In this document: positions 16,770 through 24,698 of the stretch, piece after piece
How the letters are laid out: every line of letters begins with the position of its first letter
Position numbering within the stretch: position 1 is the stretch's first letter
Source of the DNA: Acidaminococcus timonensis
GTDB lineage: Bacteria; Bacillota; Negativicutes; Acidaminococcales; Acidaminococcaceae
Length of the DNA: 64,000 nucleotides
Direction: 5' to 3'
Assembly (NCBI RefSeq): GCF_900106585.1
Contig: NZ_FNWH01000004.1
Span: forward strand, 272,401 to 336,400
Notes under the pieces: generated by a model
Told to the model about the DNA's origin: nothing
What the model saw: the letters and a program-made list of their open reading frames with translations, nothing else
Databases searched by the model: none
Translations under genes and position numbers: made by a program

Positions 16770-17475
16770 AATCATCCACCCGCATAGCGGGTGGTTTTTC
16801 CTTTTCGGGCATAGCCCTAATACTACTGGCAACGTACAAGTACGTTAAAAAATTGGCCTGTCAGCCACGCACAGGATTACTTGCTACCCGTAAACGGGTC
16901 CCTGGGGTCGAAGATACTTAACTGATCCGCTACCCTATCCTGCTTCAGCTGATTGGCAATATAATTTTTAATTGCCACAGTATTTTTGCCGACAGTATCG
17001 ACATAGTATCCCTTGCACCAAAATTCGCGATTTCGGTAAGCAAATTTCATATTTCCAAACTTCTGGAAAATCATGAGACTGCTTTTGCCTTTCAGGTATC
17101 CCATGAATCCCGAAACGCTAATTTTGGGCGGGATACTTACTAACAGATGCACATGGTCAGGACAGATTTCTCCTTCGATAATCTCTACCCCTTTCCATGA
17201 GCAAAGTTGTCGTAAGATTTCTCTGATCGCCAACCTTTTTTCTTCATAGAAAACTTTTCTCCGATACTTTGGAGCAAACACAATATGATACTTACAATTC
17301 CATCTTGTGTGTGCTAAACTATGGTTAACATTACTTTGCCCACTTGGCATTGTAGTGCACCTCCTAATGTTTTACTTTGCATGACTGACAGGTCAATTGC
17401 ATCGTACTACATTGGGAGTTTTTTTCATAGCTATAAGCTTTCCGGAACCACGCCACTATGGCGTGGTTTTCAAAA
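16770..17475 (-). mobile_element. IS200-like insertion sequence (IS200/IS605 family)
   Basis: The transposase gene at 16877-17350 is bracketed by subterminal hairpins, as in IS200/IS605 elements, which have no inverted repeats. The hairpins are CCACCCGCATAGCGGGTGG (16776-16794) and AACCACGCC..GGCGTGGTT (17446-17468). There is no tnpB, so this is the IS200 type. The exact ends cannot be fixed from the window; the coordinates are approximate. It lies directly next to tRNA-Val. Confidence 0.8.
16877..17350 (-). CDS. tnpA: IS200-family Y1 HUH transposase TnpA
   Basis: A 157-residue single-strand transposase. The HUH metal site is visible as PDHVHLLVSIPP (His-hydrophobic-His), and the catalytic Tyr is in KGYYVDTVGKN. 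N-terminal HTRWNCKYHIVFAPKYRRKV is the classical IS200 start. It appears intact, with an ATG at 17350 after AGGAGGTGCACTACA. Such enzymes move the element as a single-stranded circle using the terminal hairpins. Confidence 0.93.
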   Translation of the reverse strand: MPSGQSNVNHSLAHTRWNCKYHIVFAPKYRRKVFYEEKRLAIREILRQLCSWKGVEIIEGEICPDHVHLLVSIPPKISVSGFMGYLKGKSSLMIFQKFGNMKFAYRNREFWCKGYYVDTVGKNTVAIKNYIANQLKQDRVADQLSIFDPRDPFTGSK

Positions 17476-17521
17476 GAACACAAAAAAGGCTGTTGCCTCA
17501 GCAACAGCCACTCTTTGCAAT

Positions 17522-17598
17522 TGGTGGGATTATGCGGATTCGAACCGTAGACCTCATCGATGTGAGCGATGCGCTCTAACCAACTGAGCTATAATCCC
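17522..17598 (-). tRNA. tRNA-Val(CAC)
   Basis: The minus strand folds as a tRNA. The acceptor GGGATTA pairs with TAATCCC. The D-arm is GCTCAGTTGGTTAGAGC and the anticodon stem CATCG/CGATG. Its loop CTCACAT gives anticodon CAC, and CCA is encoded at 17522-17524. The T-loop TTCGAAT has a stem with one A-C mismatch (TACGG against CCGCA). It lies next to the IS200-like element. Confidence 0.92.
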
Positions 17599-17643
17599 GA
17601 TAAATTGTATTATACGCTTATGGTCCGGAAATTGCAAGTCTTT

Positions 17644-18348
17644 TTATAAAAAAATCCCTGCCAGCACCCCAGCCACCACCAGCCCGGGCAGCATATTCCC
17701 CACCCGGATCTTGAGCAGCTTCGTCATGTTGATGCCCACGCCCAAAATCATGAGCCCGCCGCTGGCAGCGATCTCCTGCACCACGGTCTGGCTCATATAG
17801 GGCCCCAGCAGCCCTGCCAGGGCCGTCAGGGTCCCCTGGTAGATACCCACGGACAGCGCGCTGAACAGCACGCCGATGCCCATATTGGACGCATAGATGA
17901 TGCCGCTGAGCCCGTCGATCATGGCCTTGGTGTACAGGGTGGTGGCATCCCCGGTGAGCCCGTCCTGGATGGAGCCCACGATGGCCATGGCCCCCACACA
18001 GTACAGCAGGCTGGTGGACAGGAAGCCCTCCACGAAGGCGTCCGTACTGGCGTCTCCCTGGCCCTTGGCCTTCTGTACCTTCCGGGCCAGCCACTGGCCC
18101 ACCTTTTCCAGTTTGTCCTCGATATCCAGGGCCTCCCCCACGATGGACCCTACCACCAGGCTGATGATGGTGATCAGGATGTGGGTGCCCTGGAGGGCCA
18201 TCTGCAGCCCCAGCAGGATCACGCACAGGGCCAGGCCGTAGATGACGGTCTCCTGGTACTTTTCCTTGATGCCCCGACCCACCAGGATTCCCACCAGGCT
18301 GCCGGCGGCAATGGCCGCCACGTTCACGATCGTACCCGTTCCAACCAT
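17644..18348 (-). CDS. DUF554 family membrane protein
   Basis: A 234-residue polytopic protein with about six hydrophobic segments. It starts VGTGTIVNVAAIAAGSLVGI and contains IKEKYQETVIYGLALCVILLG, LYCVGAMAIVGSIQDGL and the C-terminal GGLMILGVGINM, all typical of DUF554 (YdfK-like) proteins. The function is unknown in the family; a transport role is suspected. It lies 9 bases after parB on the same strand and is probably the last gene of the parA-parB unit. Confidence 0.88.
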   Translation of the reverse strand: MVGTGTIVNVAAIAAGSLVGILVGRGIKEKYQETVIYGLALCVILLGLQMALQGTHILITIISLVVGSIVGEALDIEDKLEKVGQWLARKVQKAKGQGDASTDAFVEGFLSTSLLYCVGAMAIVGSIQDGLTGDATTLYTKAMIDGLSGIIYASNMGIGVLFSALSVGIYQGTLTALAGLLGPYMSQTVVQEIAASGGLMILGVGINMTKLLKIRVGNMLPGLVVAGVLAGIFL

Positions 18349-18357
18349 ACTGGCTCC

Positions 18358-19353
18358 TTACACGGTAAAACGGCCGGCTGCTTTCCGTTTCACCACGGAT
18401 TCCGGCCCTTTCAACAGTTCATAGATCCGTTCCAGGTCTTCATCTCCATAATATTCGATGAGGATCCGCCCCCCTTTTTTCCCTTCAGGCTGGATCTTCA
18501 CCCGGGTACCCAGATACTGGATCAGCTGTTCCTGGAAGGCCTTCACATCCACATCCGTATCGGCTGCATGCTTTTTTTTCTTTTTCTCTTTCCGGACCGA
18601 TTTCTCCGGTTCGATCAGATTCTGTTCCGTTTTCATATAGATGTGGTATGGCTTGCCTTCCTTCACGGCTTTCACCACTTCTTCCAGGATCCGGGCGGAC
18701 CAGCCGCCTTCCACGGCCTGGGTGGCCACCTTTTCCATCTGGGCCGCCTGAGGAAGCCCCAGGAGCGGCCGTGCCTGGCCGGCCGTCAGTTTCCCCGCGG
18801 AGACCAGTTCCTGCACCTTAGGCGGCAATTTCAGCAGCCGCAGGGCATTGGTCACCGCCACCCGGCTCTTGCCCAGTTTTTTCGCCGCTTCCTCCTGGGT
18901 CAGCCCCAGGGCGTCCATCATGTTCTGAATGCCTTTGGCCTCTTCCAGAGGGTCCAGGTCGCTGCGCTGCATGTTTTCCACCAGGGCCACTTCCATCATG
19001 GTGGCGTCGTCGTAGTCCCGGATCACCACCGGGACCTTGCTGAGGCCTGCCTCTTTCGCTGCCCGCCAGCGCCGCTCCCCGGCCACGATTTCGTACTGCC
19101 GGCCCTTTTTCCGCACGATCAGGGGCTGGATCACCCCGCTGTGCTTCACGCTTTCCACCAGTTCCCGGAGTTTGTCCGGGTCGAACACCGTCCGGGGCTG
19201 GTAGGGGTTGGGCCGCAGGTTCTTTACAGCCACTTCGCCCACGTTTTCTTCCGCTTTTCGTTCTTCGATGACCGGGGCCGGCGCCTTCCGGCTCCGGGTG
19301 CCGAACATCTTGTCCAGGCCCGTCAGGCCCAGGCCTCCTTTTTTACCGGCCAC
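18358..19353 (-). CDS. parB: Chromosome partitioning protein ParB
   Basis: A 331-residue ParB/Spo0J CTPase that loads at parS and clamps DNA to organise the origin. Domains: a basic N-terminal tail (GLDKMFGTRSRK), the ParB/sulfiredoxin-like CTP-binding domain with LRPNPYQPR and GERRWRAAKEAGL, a central helix-turn-helix with LTQEEAAKKLGKSRVAVTNALRLL, and a C-terminal dimerisation region. An unusual lysine-rich insert (KEKKKKKHAAD) precedes the C-terminal domain. It overlaps parA by 11 bases. parS sites lie at 20166 and 23265, and a variant at 63821. Confidence 0.96.
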   Translation of the reverse strand: MAGKKGGLGLTGLDKMFGTRSRKAPAPVIEERKAEENVGEVAVKNLRPNPYQPRTVFDPDKLRELVESVKHSGVIQPLIVRKKGRQYEIVAGERRWRAAKEAGLSKVPVVIRDYDDATMMEVALVENMQRSDLDPLEEAKGIQNMMDALGLTQEEAAKKLGKSRVAVTNALRLLKLPPKVQELVSAGKLTAGQARPLLGLPQAAQMEKVATQAVEGGWSARILEEVVKAVKEGKPYHIYMKTEQNLIEPEKSVRKEKKKKKHAADTDVDVKAFQEQLIQYLGTRVKIQPEGKKGGRILIEYYGDEDLERIYELLKGPESVVKRKAAGRFTV

Positions 19354-20107
19354 GCCGCTTCACCTCCCGTGCCAATGCCCGATACGCTTCCGCCGCTTTG
19401 CCGTGGGGATCGTACACCGTAATGGGCTGCCCGTAGCTGGGCGCCTCCCCCAGCCGCACCGACCGGGGGATCACCGTCCGGTACAACAGGTCGGGGAAAT
19501 GGGTGCGCACCTGTTCCACCACATCGTTGGACAGATGGGTCCGGCTGTCCGCCATGGTCATGACGATCCCGTCGATGGTCAGATCCGGATTGCTGGATTG
19601 ACGGATCCGGTCCACCGTATTCAGCAGCTGGGCCATGCCTTCCAGGGCATAGAACTCGCACTGCAGGGGCACCAGCACCCCGTCTGCCGCAGTCAAGGCG
19701 TTGATGGTCAGGAAGCTGAGAGAAGGCGGGCAGTCGATCAGGATATAGTCGTACTTCTCCTTCACTTTGCCCAGGTGCTTTTTCAGGGCATTGGCCGGAT
19801 TCTTCTTTTCAATCAGATCGATCTCCGCCCCAGCCAGGTTCATGGTGGCCGGTGCCACCCACAGGTTTTTCCAGGCTGTGGGTACAATGATTTCTGCCAG
19901 ATCCGCATTGTTGATGAGCACATCATACATGCAGCGAGGCAGAGCCGCTTTATCGATGCCCAGGCCGCTGGTGGCATTGCCCTGGGCATCCAGATCCACC
20001 AGCAGGACCTTTTTCCGGCTCTCAGCCAGACAGGCCGCCAGGTTGATGCTGGTGGTGGTTTTCCCCACGCCGCCTTTCTGGTTGGCGACAGCAAGGATTC
20101 GGGACAT
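19343..20107 (-). CDS. parA: Chromosome partitioning ATPase ParA/Soj
   Basis: A 254-residue Walker-type ATPase. The deviant Walker A KGGVGKTTTSINLA is at about residue 11, and LLVDLDAQGNATSGLG and YDYILIDCPPSLSFLT follow. The ATG at 20107 with AAAGGAGTGACGCCC is preferred over the much longer upstream extension, which has no family similarity. ParA dimers bind nucleoid DNA and move ParB-parS; Soj-type members also modulate DnaA. It heads the parA-parB-DUF554 unit, with parS 58 bases upstream. Confidence 0.96.
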   Translation of the reverse strand: MSRILAVANQKGGVGKTTTSINLAACLAESRKKVLLVDLDAQGNATSGLGIDKAALPRCMYDVLINNADLAEIIVPTAWKNLWVAPATMNLAGAEIDLIEKKNPANALKKHLGKVKEKYDYILIDCPPSLSFLTINALTAADGVLVPLQCEFYALEGMAQLLNTVDRIRQSSNPDLTIDGIVMTMADSRTHLSNDVVEQVRTHFPDLLYRTVIPRSVRLGEAPSYGQPITVYDPHGKAAEAYRALAREVKRRGR

Positions 20108-20165
20108 GGGCGTCACTCCTTTACAACAAAAGATACTGTAGATTATTGTAACACAGAAAGAGGGA

Positions 20166-20181
20166 TGTTTCACGTGAAACA
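20166..20181. promoter_or_regulatory. parS site (perfect)
   Basis: The 16-base palindrome TGTTTCACGTGAAACA is the consensus ParB-binding site. It lies just upstream of parA. Confidence 0.95.
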
Positions 20182-20190
20182 TAGGAAGGG

Positions 20191-20226
20191 GATTAGTGGT
20201 TAAGTGGTTAGTGGTAGTGGTCAGGG
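20191..20226. repeat. Short heptamer-type tandem repeat (TTAGTGG)
   Basis: GATTAGTGGTTAAGTGGTTAGTGGTAGTGG is a degenerate 7-base tandem array related to those at 21328-21367 and 23129-23176. It lies between parS and the phosphoesterase gene. Confidence 0.7.
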
Positions 20227-20357
20227 GAGGTGGCTTTATTCCATGAACAGGTGACTGTTTGGGGTGCAGGGCCCTGTTTTCCAGAGCCCGTGAAAGGGCC
20301 TTTTCTCTGCCCCTTTTCAGATGTGCTATAATACCCCTCAGAAAGGTGGTGTTTCCG

Positions 20358-21308
20358 TTGCATGCCCAATCATTTCTGCGGGCTGGACTGCTCCTGCTTT
20401 CCATCCTGTCCGTATTTTCTTTTTCTCCCGTTCCTGTCCTGGCCCGGGAGTATACACAAATCGTGGTCATCAGTGATCTGCATTATCCCACCAAGACCCG
20501 CAAAAAGGCCCTGCGCCAGGAGAAGATCAGGAACAAGGAGGCGGCCCTGGCGGACATCAACCAGTGGCCGGACGTGGATCTGTGCGTCCTGACCGGGGAT
20601 ATGGTCCAGCGCACCGGAGAACGGCTGGACGAGCGTGTGGTCAGGAATTTCCTGGACGGACTGCACCACCCCGCTTCCTTCCTAGCCGGCAACCATGAAA
20701 TCATGTATGAAGGCCTCCCGACCCTGCCGGGCACCCTGCGCAAAGGGGATGCCGGCACTCGCTTCGCCCATCTCATGGAGTATCAGTGGAATTTCGGACC
20801 CCTGTATCACAGTCAGGATCTGGCAGGGTACCATCTGGTTTTCCTGTCCCCGGACTGTATGGTGAGCCGTTATGCCGTGGAGCTTTCTCCGGAGCAGCTT
20901 TCCTGGCTGCAACAGGACCTGGCCAGTCACCGGCACCAGCCCACCCTGATTTTCTGCCATGCGCCGCTCACCGGTACCCTGCTGCCCGGCGACAAACAGG
21001 ACATTCCCTGGAACTACACCCAGCCGGCAGGTCCTTTGTGGCAGCTGCTGGTGCAGAATCCCCAGGTGATTCTATGGGTATCCGGGCACACCCACAATTC
21101 CCCCAAAGGCCGGAATTTCATCAATGCCCTCCACTGGATTCCCGGCACCCATACCTGGAACGTGTACAACCCCACCTGGGATGGGGACCAGGCCTGGACA
21201 CGGTCCCTCCTCCTGTATCCGGACAGGGTGATCATCCGCACCTACGATCATAAGAAGGGACAGTGGATGAAGAAGAAGGAAGAGACGGTGAAGGTGCCCC
21301 AGGTGTAG
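20358..21308 (+). CDS. Secreted calcineurin-like metallophosphoesterase
   Basis: A 316-residue metallophosphoesterase. The TTG at 20358 after AGAAAGGTGG is chosen because it opens directly into a signal peptide (HAQSFLRAGLLLLSILSVFS, cleavage near VLA). An extended -10 (TGCTATAAT) lies at about 20326-20334. Metal motifs are present: DLHYPT (DxH), LTGDMVQ (GDxx), AGNHEIMYE (GNHE), FCHAP and SGHTHNSP. The in-between residues fit class III phosphodiesterase-like enzymes. It probably acts on a phosphoester outside the cytoplasm. Single gene divergent from parA; substrate unknown. Confidence 0.85.
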   Translation: MHAQSFLRAGLLLLSILSVFSFSPVPVLAREYTQIVVISDLHYPTKTRKKALRQEKIRNKEAALADINQWPDVDLCVLTGDMVQRTGERLDERVVRNFLDGLHHPASFLAGNHEIMYEGLPTLPGTLRKGDAGTRFAHLMEYQWNFGPLYHSQDLAGYHLVFLSPDCMVSRYAVELSPEQLSWLQQDLASHRHQPTLIFCHAPLTGTLLPGDKQDIPWNYTQPAGPLWQLLVQNPQVILWVSGHTHNSPKGRNFINALHWIPGTHTWNVYNPTWDGDQAWTRSLLLYPDRVIIRTYDHKKGQWMKKKEETVKVPQV

Positions 21309-21370
21309 GTGTAGGTGTAGGGGTAGGGTTAGTGGTTAGTGGTTAGTGGTTAGTGGTTAGTGGTTAGTAA
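21304..21370. repeat. Heptamer tandem repeat left of the IS3 element
   Basis: Six-base GTGTAG units grade into GGTTAGT heptamers, repeated about five times, ending at the left boundary of the IS3 element. The matching array on the other side of the element uses GGCTAGT units (23129-23176). Confidence 0.85.
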
Positions 21371-21541
21371 ACCGTACCCCTTGTCAAGGACAGTTTATAA
21401 AAGTAGGACCCCTTGTTTTAGACAGTTCAACAATCTTGGTACCTTTAAAATGGACGTCTGGTAATTGTCTATCAGAAGGCCCCTAACCATCCAAATCTCA
21501 TGTACTGGCTCCTTACTCATAAAATGGCTGCTTTTGCCATT

Positions 21542-22540
21542 TTATGAGGTGAGCTGGTTCCCCAGCTCACAGGCTCTCCGCTTCAATGTAGGAACCTCGG
21601 GCATCTTGGGAATATCGAGCGGATAAACCCCTGTTGTTACAAATTGGTAGAACTCGTTTGGCGACAGTTTCGCCAGTTCCCACTGGTAGCGATCGTTGTT
21701 GTAATAATCCATGTAATCATCTACGATGGCCTTCACCTCCCCAAAGCTCACTGCTGCTGCAATTTTCTTTTTCACATGGTCTTTCATACGGCCGAAGAAG
21801 CTTTCCTGCGGCGCATTGTCCCAGCAATTCCCCCGCCGTGACATGGATTGTCTGAGATCCTTGTCATGGAGGATATCAATGAAGCTGTGACTCGTATAAT
21901 GGCAACCCTGGTCAGAATGCACGATGGTTTCAGCATGCAGTGAGACGCCGTGATCTCGAATCAGGTTGTTCACCGTTTCTACCACGAAATCCATCTCCAA
22001 AGAATTGCTGAGGACATACGCCAGAATCTGCTTGGTATAGGCATCCAATATGGTAGAAAGATAAGCAAAGATCCCATTGTAAGGAAGGTACGTAATATCT
22101 GTCAGCAGTACCATGCGAGGGCCATAGTCCTCAAACTGGCGCTGCAGCAAGTTATCGGCCACCGTATTGGTCTTCAGGGCTTTCACCAGCTGCCGATAGG
22201 GATTCGCCTTCCTGATGGGGCAAAGCAGGTGGAACTTTTTCATCAGACGACGGATTTTCTTCACATTCATAATGACGGGCGGATCCATGTGGAGCAGCTC
22301 CATATAGATGCTGCGGGCGCCCTTCTTGTACCCTCGTCTTTTGTAAGCGGCAAGGATCAGTTCAAAGTCCTTGCGGTCCTGTTCTTCCTGGGCCTGCCGA
22401 AATGCTTCCGCCTTCACCCAGGCATAATAACCGCTTCGGGACACGCCTGCCATCTTGCATAAACTGCTGATGGAAAGTCTGTTCTCGCTGGTACTTACCG
22501 TCTTTTCTATGATTTCGAACACACAAGAGGAATCGTTCAT
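21542..22540 (-). CDS. IS3-family transposase OrfB (DDE integrase)
   Basis: A 332-residue transposase. The N-terminus carries the HTH_21-like LCKMAGVSRSGYYAWVKAE. The DDE catalytic residues are visible in VLLTDITYLPYNG, IVHSDQGCHYTS and NAPQESFFGRMKDH. It ends with the usual YNNDRYQWELAKLSPNEFY. Full length for IS3/IS150-type OrfB. It is in a different frame from orfA and starts 11 bases after the orfA stop, so a frameshift-made OrfAB fusion may be the active enzyme. Confidence 0.95.
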   Translation of the reverse strand: MNDSSCVFEIIEKTVSTSENRLSISSLCKMAGVSRSGYYAWVKAEAFRQAQEEQDRKDFELILAAYKRRGYKKGARSIYMELLHMDPPVIMNVKKIRRLMKKFHLLCPIRKANPYRQLVKALKTNTVADNLLQRQFEDYGPRMVLLTDITYLPYNGIFAYLSTILDAYTKQILAYVLSNSLEMDFVVETVNNLIRDHGVSLHAETIVHSDQGCHYTSHSFIDILHDKDLRQSMSRRGNCWDNAPQESFFGRMKDHVKKKIAAAVSFGEVKAIVDDYMDYYNNDRYQWELAKLSPNEFYQFVTTGVYPLDIPKMPEVPTLKRRACELGNQLTS

Positions 22541-22551
22541 GAGCAGAGAAT

Positions 22552-22956
22552 CTACCTTTTTGTGTTCTTGATCGCGGAAATTTTTTTTAAATATTCCACT
22601 TCCTGCCGCAAGTATTCAACTTCATGTCTGAGGGCCTTAATGTCATCTTCATGCTTGACCTTGGCGGCGGTGTCAGACCTGTCGGCGGGTCTCCTGCCTT
22701 CATAGAAACAGCCATATTTGGCATATTCCTCTTTGATATGCTGGAGAGCACCGCCAATGCGTCTTTCGCCCAGCACAGCAGGGTCAAAGCCGTATTTTTT
22801 GAAGATGTCTTTGGGATAGACTCCTTCCATATATTCGGTGTAAAAGATTTCTTTAAAGGACTTCCTCAGGACCAGGGTAGAGCGGCTTACGCTATACACA
22901 TAAGGGTTCTGGCGCAACGCTGCAATCTGCTCCTCAGTAAAAAGTTTTCTGCTCAT
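22552..22956 (-). CDS. IS3-family OrfA (helix-turn-helix and leucine-zipper protein)
   Basis: A 134-residue DNA-binding subunit. The start is the ATG at 22956 after AAGGAGAATCC. An HTH-type region lies around NPYVYSVSRSTLVLRKSFKE and YPKDIFKKYGFDP. The C-terminus holds a heptad-rich coiled coil (DDIKALRHEVEYLRQEVEYLKK) that mediates multimerisation in IS3 elements. It ends just before orfB in another frame. Confidence 0.88.
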   Translation of the reverse strand: MSRKLFTEEQIAALRQNPYVYSVSRSTLVLRKSFKEIFYTEYMEGVYPKDIFKKYGFDPAVLGERRIGGALQHIKEEYAKYGCFYEGRRPADRSDTAAKVKHEDDIKALRHEVEYLRQEVEYLKKISAIKNTKR

Positions 22957-23128
22957 GTGGATTCTCCTTGGCTTTATTGGATTTGAGGATACCACATACA
23001 TATGATTGTGTTCAATAGGTTGGGTCCAAAATGAGCACGTCAATTTTAAAGGATTCAAATTGTAGCCTGTCCAATTTTGTGGGCAGGTGCTACTCTTAAA
23101 AAGTGTCCACACTTATGGGTACAGTATA

Positions 23129-23176
<48 letters not shown>

Positions 23177-23190
23177 CTAGGCAGGGTGCA

Positions 23191-23249
23191 GAACCCACCA
23201 CCATTGCGCTGACGCACAACGGTCCCCCGCCCTTGAAAAGGGCGGATAT
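23191..23249 (-). repeat. Intergenic repeat C, copy 1 (inverted)
   Basis: GAACCCACCACCATTG, a GCGCTGACGC arm region and CCCCCGCCC..AAGGGCGGATA are the inverse of the repeats at 30901-30980 and 31043-31110. Confidence 0.75.
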
Positions 23250-23264
23250 ACCAGATGAAGGGGA

Positions 23265-23280
23265 TGTTTCACGTGAAACA
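23265..23280. promoter_or_regulatory. parS site (perfect)
   Basis: TGTTTCACGTGAAACA, identical to the site at 20166, is embedded in a longer palindrome (GGGGATG..CATCCCC). It lies between the IS3 element and the rsmG side of the origin region. Confidence 0.95.
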
Positions 23281-23306
23281 TCCCCTTCTATAATCTATAA
23301 AAAAAC

Positions 23307-23343
23307 GCCGAAGGCTTCTGCACCTTCGGCTTCTGTTTTTTTG
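23307..23343 (+). terminator. Strong terminator-like hairpin
   Basis: GCCGAAGG and CCTTCGGC form a stem followed by TTCTGTTTTTTTT on the plus strand. No plus-strand gene ends nearby except the IS-disrupted stretch, so it may be a relic or insulate the downstream block. Confidence 0.75.
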
Positions 23344-23355
23344 GTTGGCAAAACG

Positions 23356-23484
23356 AAAAGGGGGTGTGAAAAAATGCTTTTCACACCCCGTCACTAGTCA
23401 CTAGTCTCTGGTCACCAGCTAATGGAAGCCAGCTGACGCTAGCGAAATAAAGGTGCTGTGAATGATTTTTTCACAGCGCCTTTT
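23356..23484 (+). repeat. Dual-hairpin intergenic repeat A, copy 3
   Basis: Same order as copy 1: GGGGTGTGAAAA hairpin, CACTAGT heptamers, TGGAAGCCAGCTGACGCTAGCG block, then the GGTGCTGTGAA/TTCACAGCGCC hairpin. The second hairpin ends 3 bases before the stop of the minus-strand gene at 23487 and can serve as its terminator. Confidence 0.85.
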
Positions 23485-23486
23485 CC

Positions 23487-23918
23487 TTATAGCTTGAAAT
23501 CCACAATGGCGCTGACGCCGACTCCTTCCACTCGGTTGATGTTGCTGATGCTGGTGGCATCGATGGGGATCATGGCCTTCACCCGGGCCACTTTCACGAA
23601 ACTGCCTTCCAGCTGGCCCACGGCCTTCACCTTATCCACCTGGGCCTTGGGCCCTACCACCTGTACGGCACCGATATAGCTGCCACTGCCCAGGCTCAAA
23701 ATGGGCACCACCTTGGTGGCATAATGGGTATCCAATCCCTTCTGCAGGGTCAGTTTGTTGATGAAGGTATTGATTTCGCTGCCAAACCGGCTGACCAGAT
23801 AGCTGATCCCGCCCAGTTTCAGCACAGATCCCAGGTCAAAGGCCTGGGCAGGCAGGGCACGGGTACCGGCTCCCAGCAGATAGGCCGCAGCAACGGCGGC
23901 CACCAGTTTCTTGTTCAT
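23487..23918 (-). CDS. Secreted hypothetical protein (143 aa)
   Basis: A 143-residue protein with a signal peptide (MNKKLVAAVAAAYLLGAGTRALPAQA, cleavage after AQA). The mature part begins FDLGSVLKLGGISYLVSRFG and contains VVPILSLGSGSYIGAVQVVGP and an alternating C-terminus ending GVSAIVDFKL. No cysteines, no transmembrane helix after the signal. I do not recognise the family. The ATG follows AAGGAGGTTATG. It follows rsmG on the same strand, with a 66-base gap. It could be the last gene of that operon. Confidence 0.72.
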   Translation of the reverse strand: MNKKLVAAVAAAYLLGAGTRALPAQAFDLGSVLKLGGISYLVSRFGSEINTFINKLTLQKGLDTHYATKVVPILSLGSGSYIGAVQVVGPKAQVDKVKAVGQLEGSFVKVARVKAMIPIDATSISNINRVEGVGVSAIVDFKL

Positions 23919-23984
23919 GACATAACCTCCTTGGACAGTCCACGCGGGATGAGTGTTGGATCCGATCGAGATCGACGGTCCTCC

Positions 23985-24698
23985 TTACAGCGGCCGCTTC
24001 GAGGCCACACCGGCCTTCCTGGGGTACTGCTTCGGGGTGGGCCGGACCTTTTCGATGGTGATGATGGCCCGGTGATCTTCCAGGCCGGGCAGCTGCACGG
24101 GCCGCACTTCTGTGATCTTTCCGCCCAGCACTTCCACGGCATGGTGGGCGGCGTCCACTTCCTCCCGGTATTTACTGCCCTTCATGGCATAGAACACGCC
24201 GCCGACCCGCACCAGGGGCAGGCAGTATTCCGCCAGCACCGGCAGGGCTGCCACGGCCCGGGCCACCGCCACATCGAATTTTTCCCGCAGAGCCGGATCT
24301 TTTCCTGCATCCTCGGCCCGGGCATGGGTGCACCGCACCTGCCCCAGGCCCAGGGTATCCACCACCTGCTGCAAAAAGTTCAGCCGTTTCTGCAGGGAAT
24401 CGATCAGGGTCACCCGCATTCCCGGATCATAGATCTTCAGGGGCAGGCCGGGAAAGCCGGCCCCGGTGCCCACGTCCACGATGGTATGATTATGGAACTT
24501 CTCTTTGTTGTACACCAGCAGAGAGTCCACCATGTGCTTGACGGCCACTTCGTCCGGATCGGTGATGGCCGTCAGGTTCAGGCTCTTGTTCGTCTCCAGC
24601 AGCAGGTCCGCATAGGTTCCGAACTGGTCCAGCTGGGTCTCCGTCAGAGAATAGCCGGCTGCCTGCGCCGCCTGCTCCAGTGTCTCGCGAAAGCTCAT
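23985..24698 (-). CDS. rsmG: 16S rRNA (guanine527-N7) methyltransferase RsmG
   Basis: A 237-residue SAM-dependent methyltransferase that makes m7G527 in 16S rRNA. The SAM motif VDVGTGAGFPGLPLKI and the following VTLIDSLQKRLNFL are intact, with the VARAVAALPVLAEYCLPLVRVGG block downstream. Slightly long at the C-terminus. Its ATG overlaps the mnmG stop by four bases (ATGA), so the two are translationally coupled, as in many genomes with a gid operon. Confidence 0.96.
   Translation of the reverse strand: MSFRETLEQAAQAAGYSLTETQLDQFGTYADLLLETNKSLNLTAITDPDEVAVKHMVDSLLVYNKEKFHNHTIVDVGTGAGFPGLPLKIYDPGMRVTLIDSLQKRLNFLQQVVDTLGLGQVRCTHARAEDAGKDPALREKFDVAVARAVAALPVLAEYCLPLVRVGGVFYAMKGSKYREEVDAAHHAVEVLGGKITEVRPVQLPGLEDHRAIITIEKVRPTPKQYPRKAGVASKRPL

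Larger units (their letters stand above)
21373..23123 (-). mobile_element. IS3-family insertion sequence
   Basis: The element is about 1.75 kb with orfA and orfB transposase genes. The imperfect terminal inverted repeats start GTACCC at both ends and share the GGACA, TTT and AAGAGTAG/AAAAGTAG blocks over about 33 bases. Heptamer tandem arrays abut both ends. Boundaries are accurate to a few bases. Intact-looking genes suggest a recent arrival. Confidence 0.85.

Noticed and set aside
16770..17475. IS605-type element with tnpB
   Set aside because: Only tnpA is present between the hairpins, so it is IS200-type.
21304..21370. Heptamer array considered as a CRISPR array
   Set aside because: Units are 7 bases with no spacers and no cas genes.
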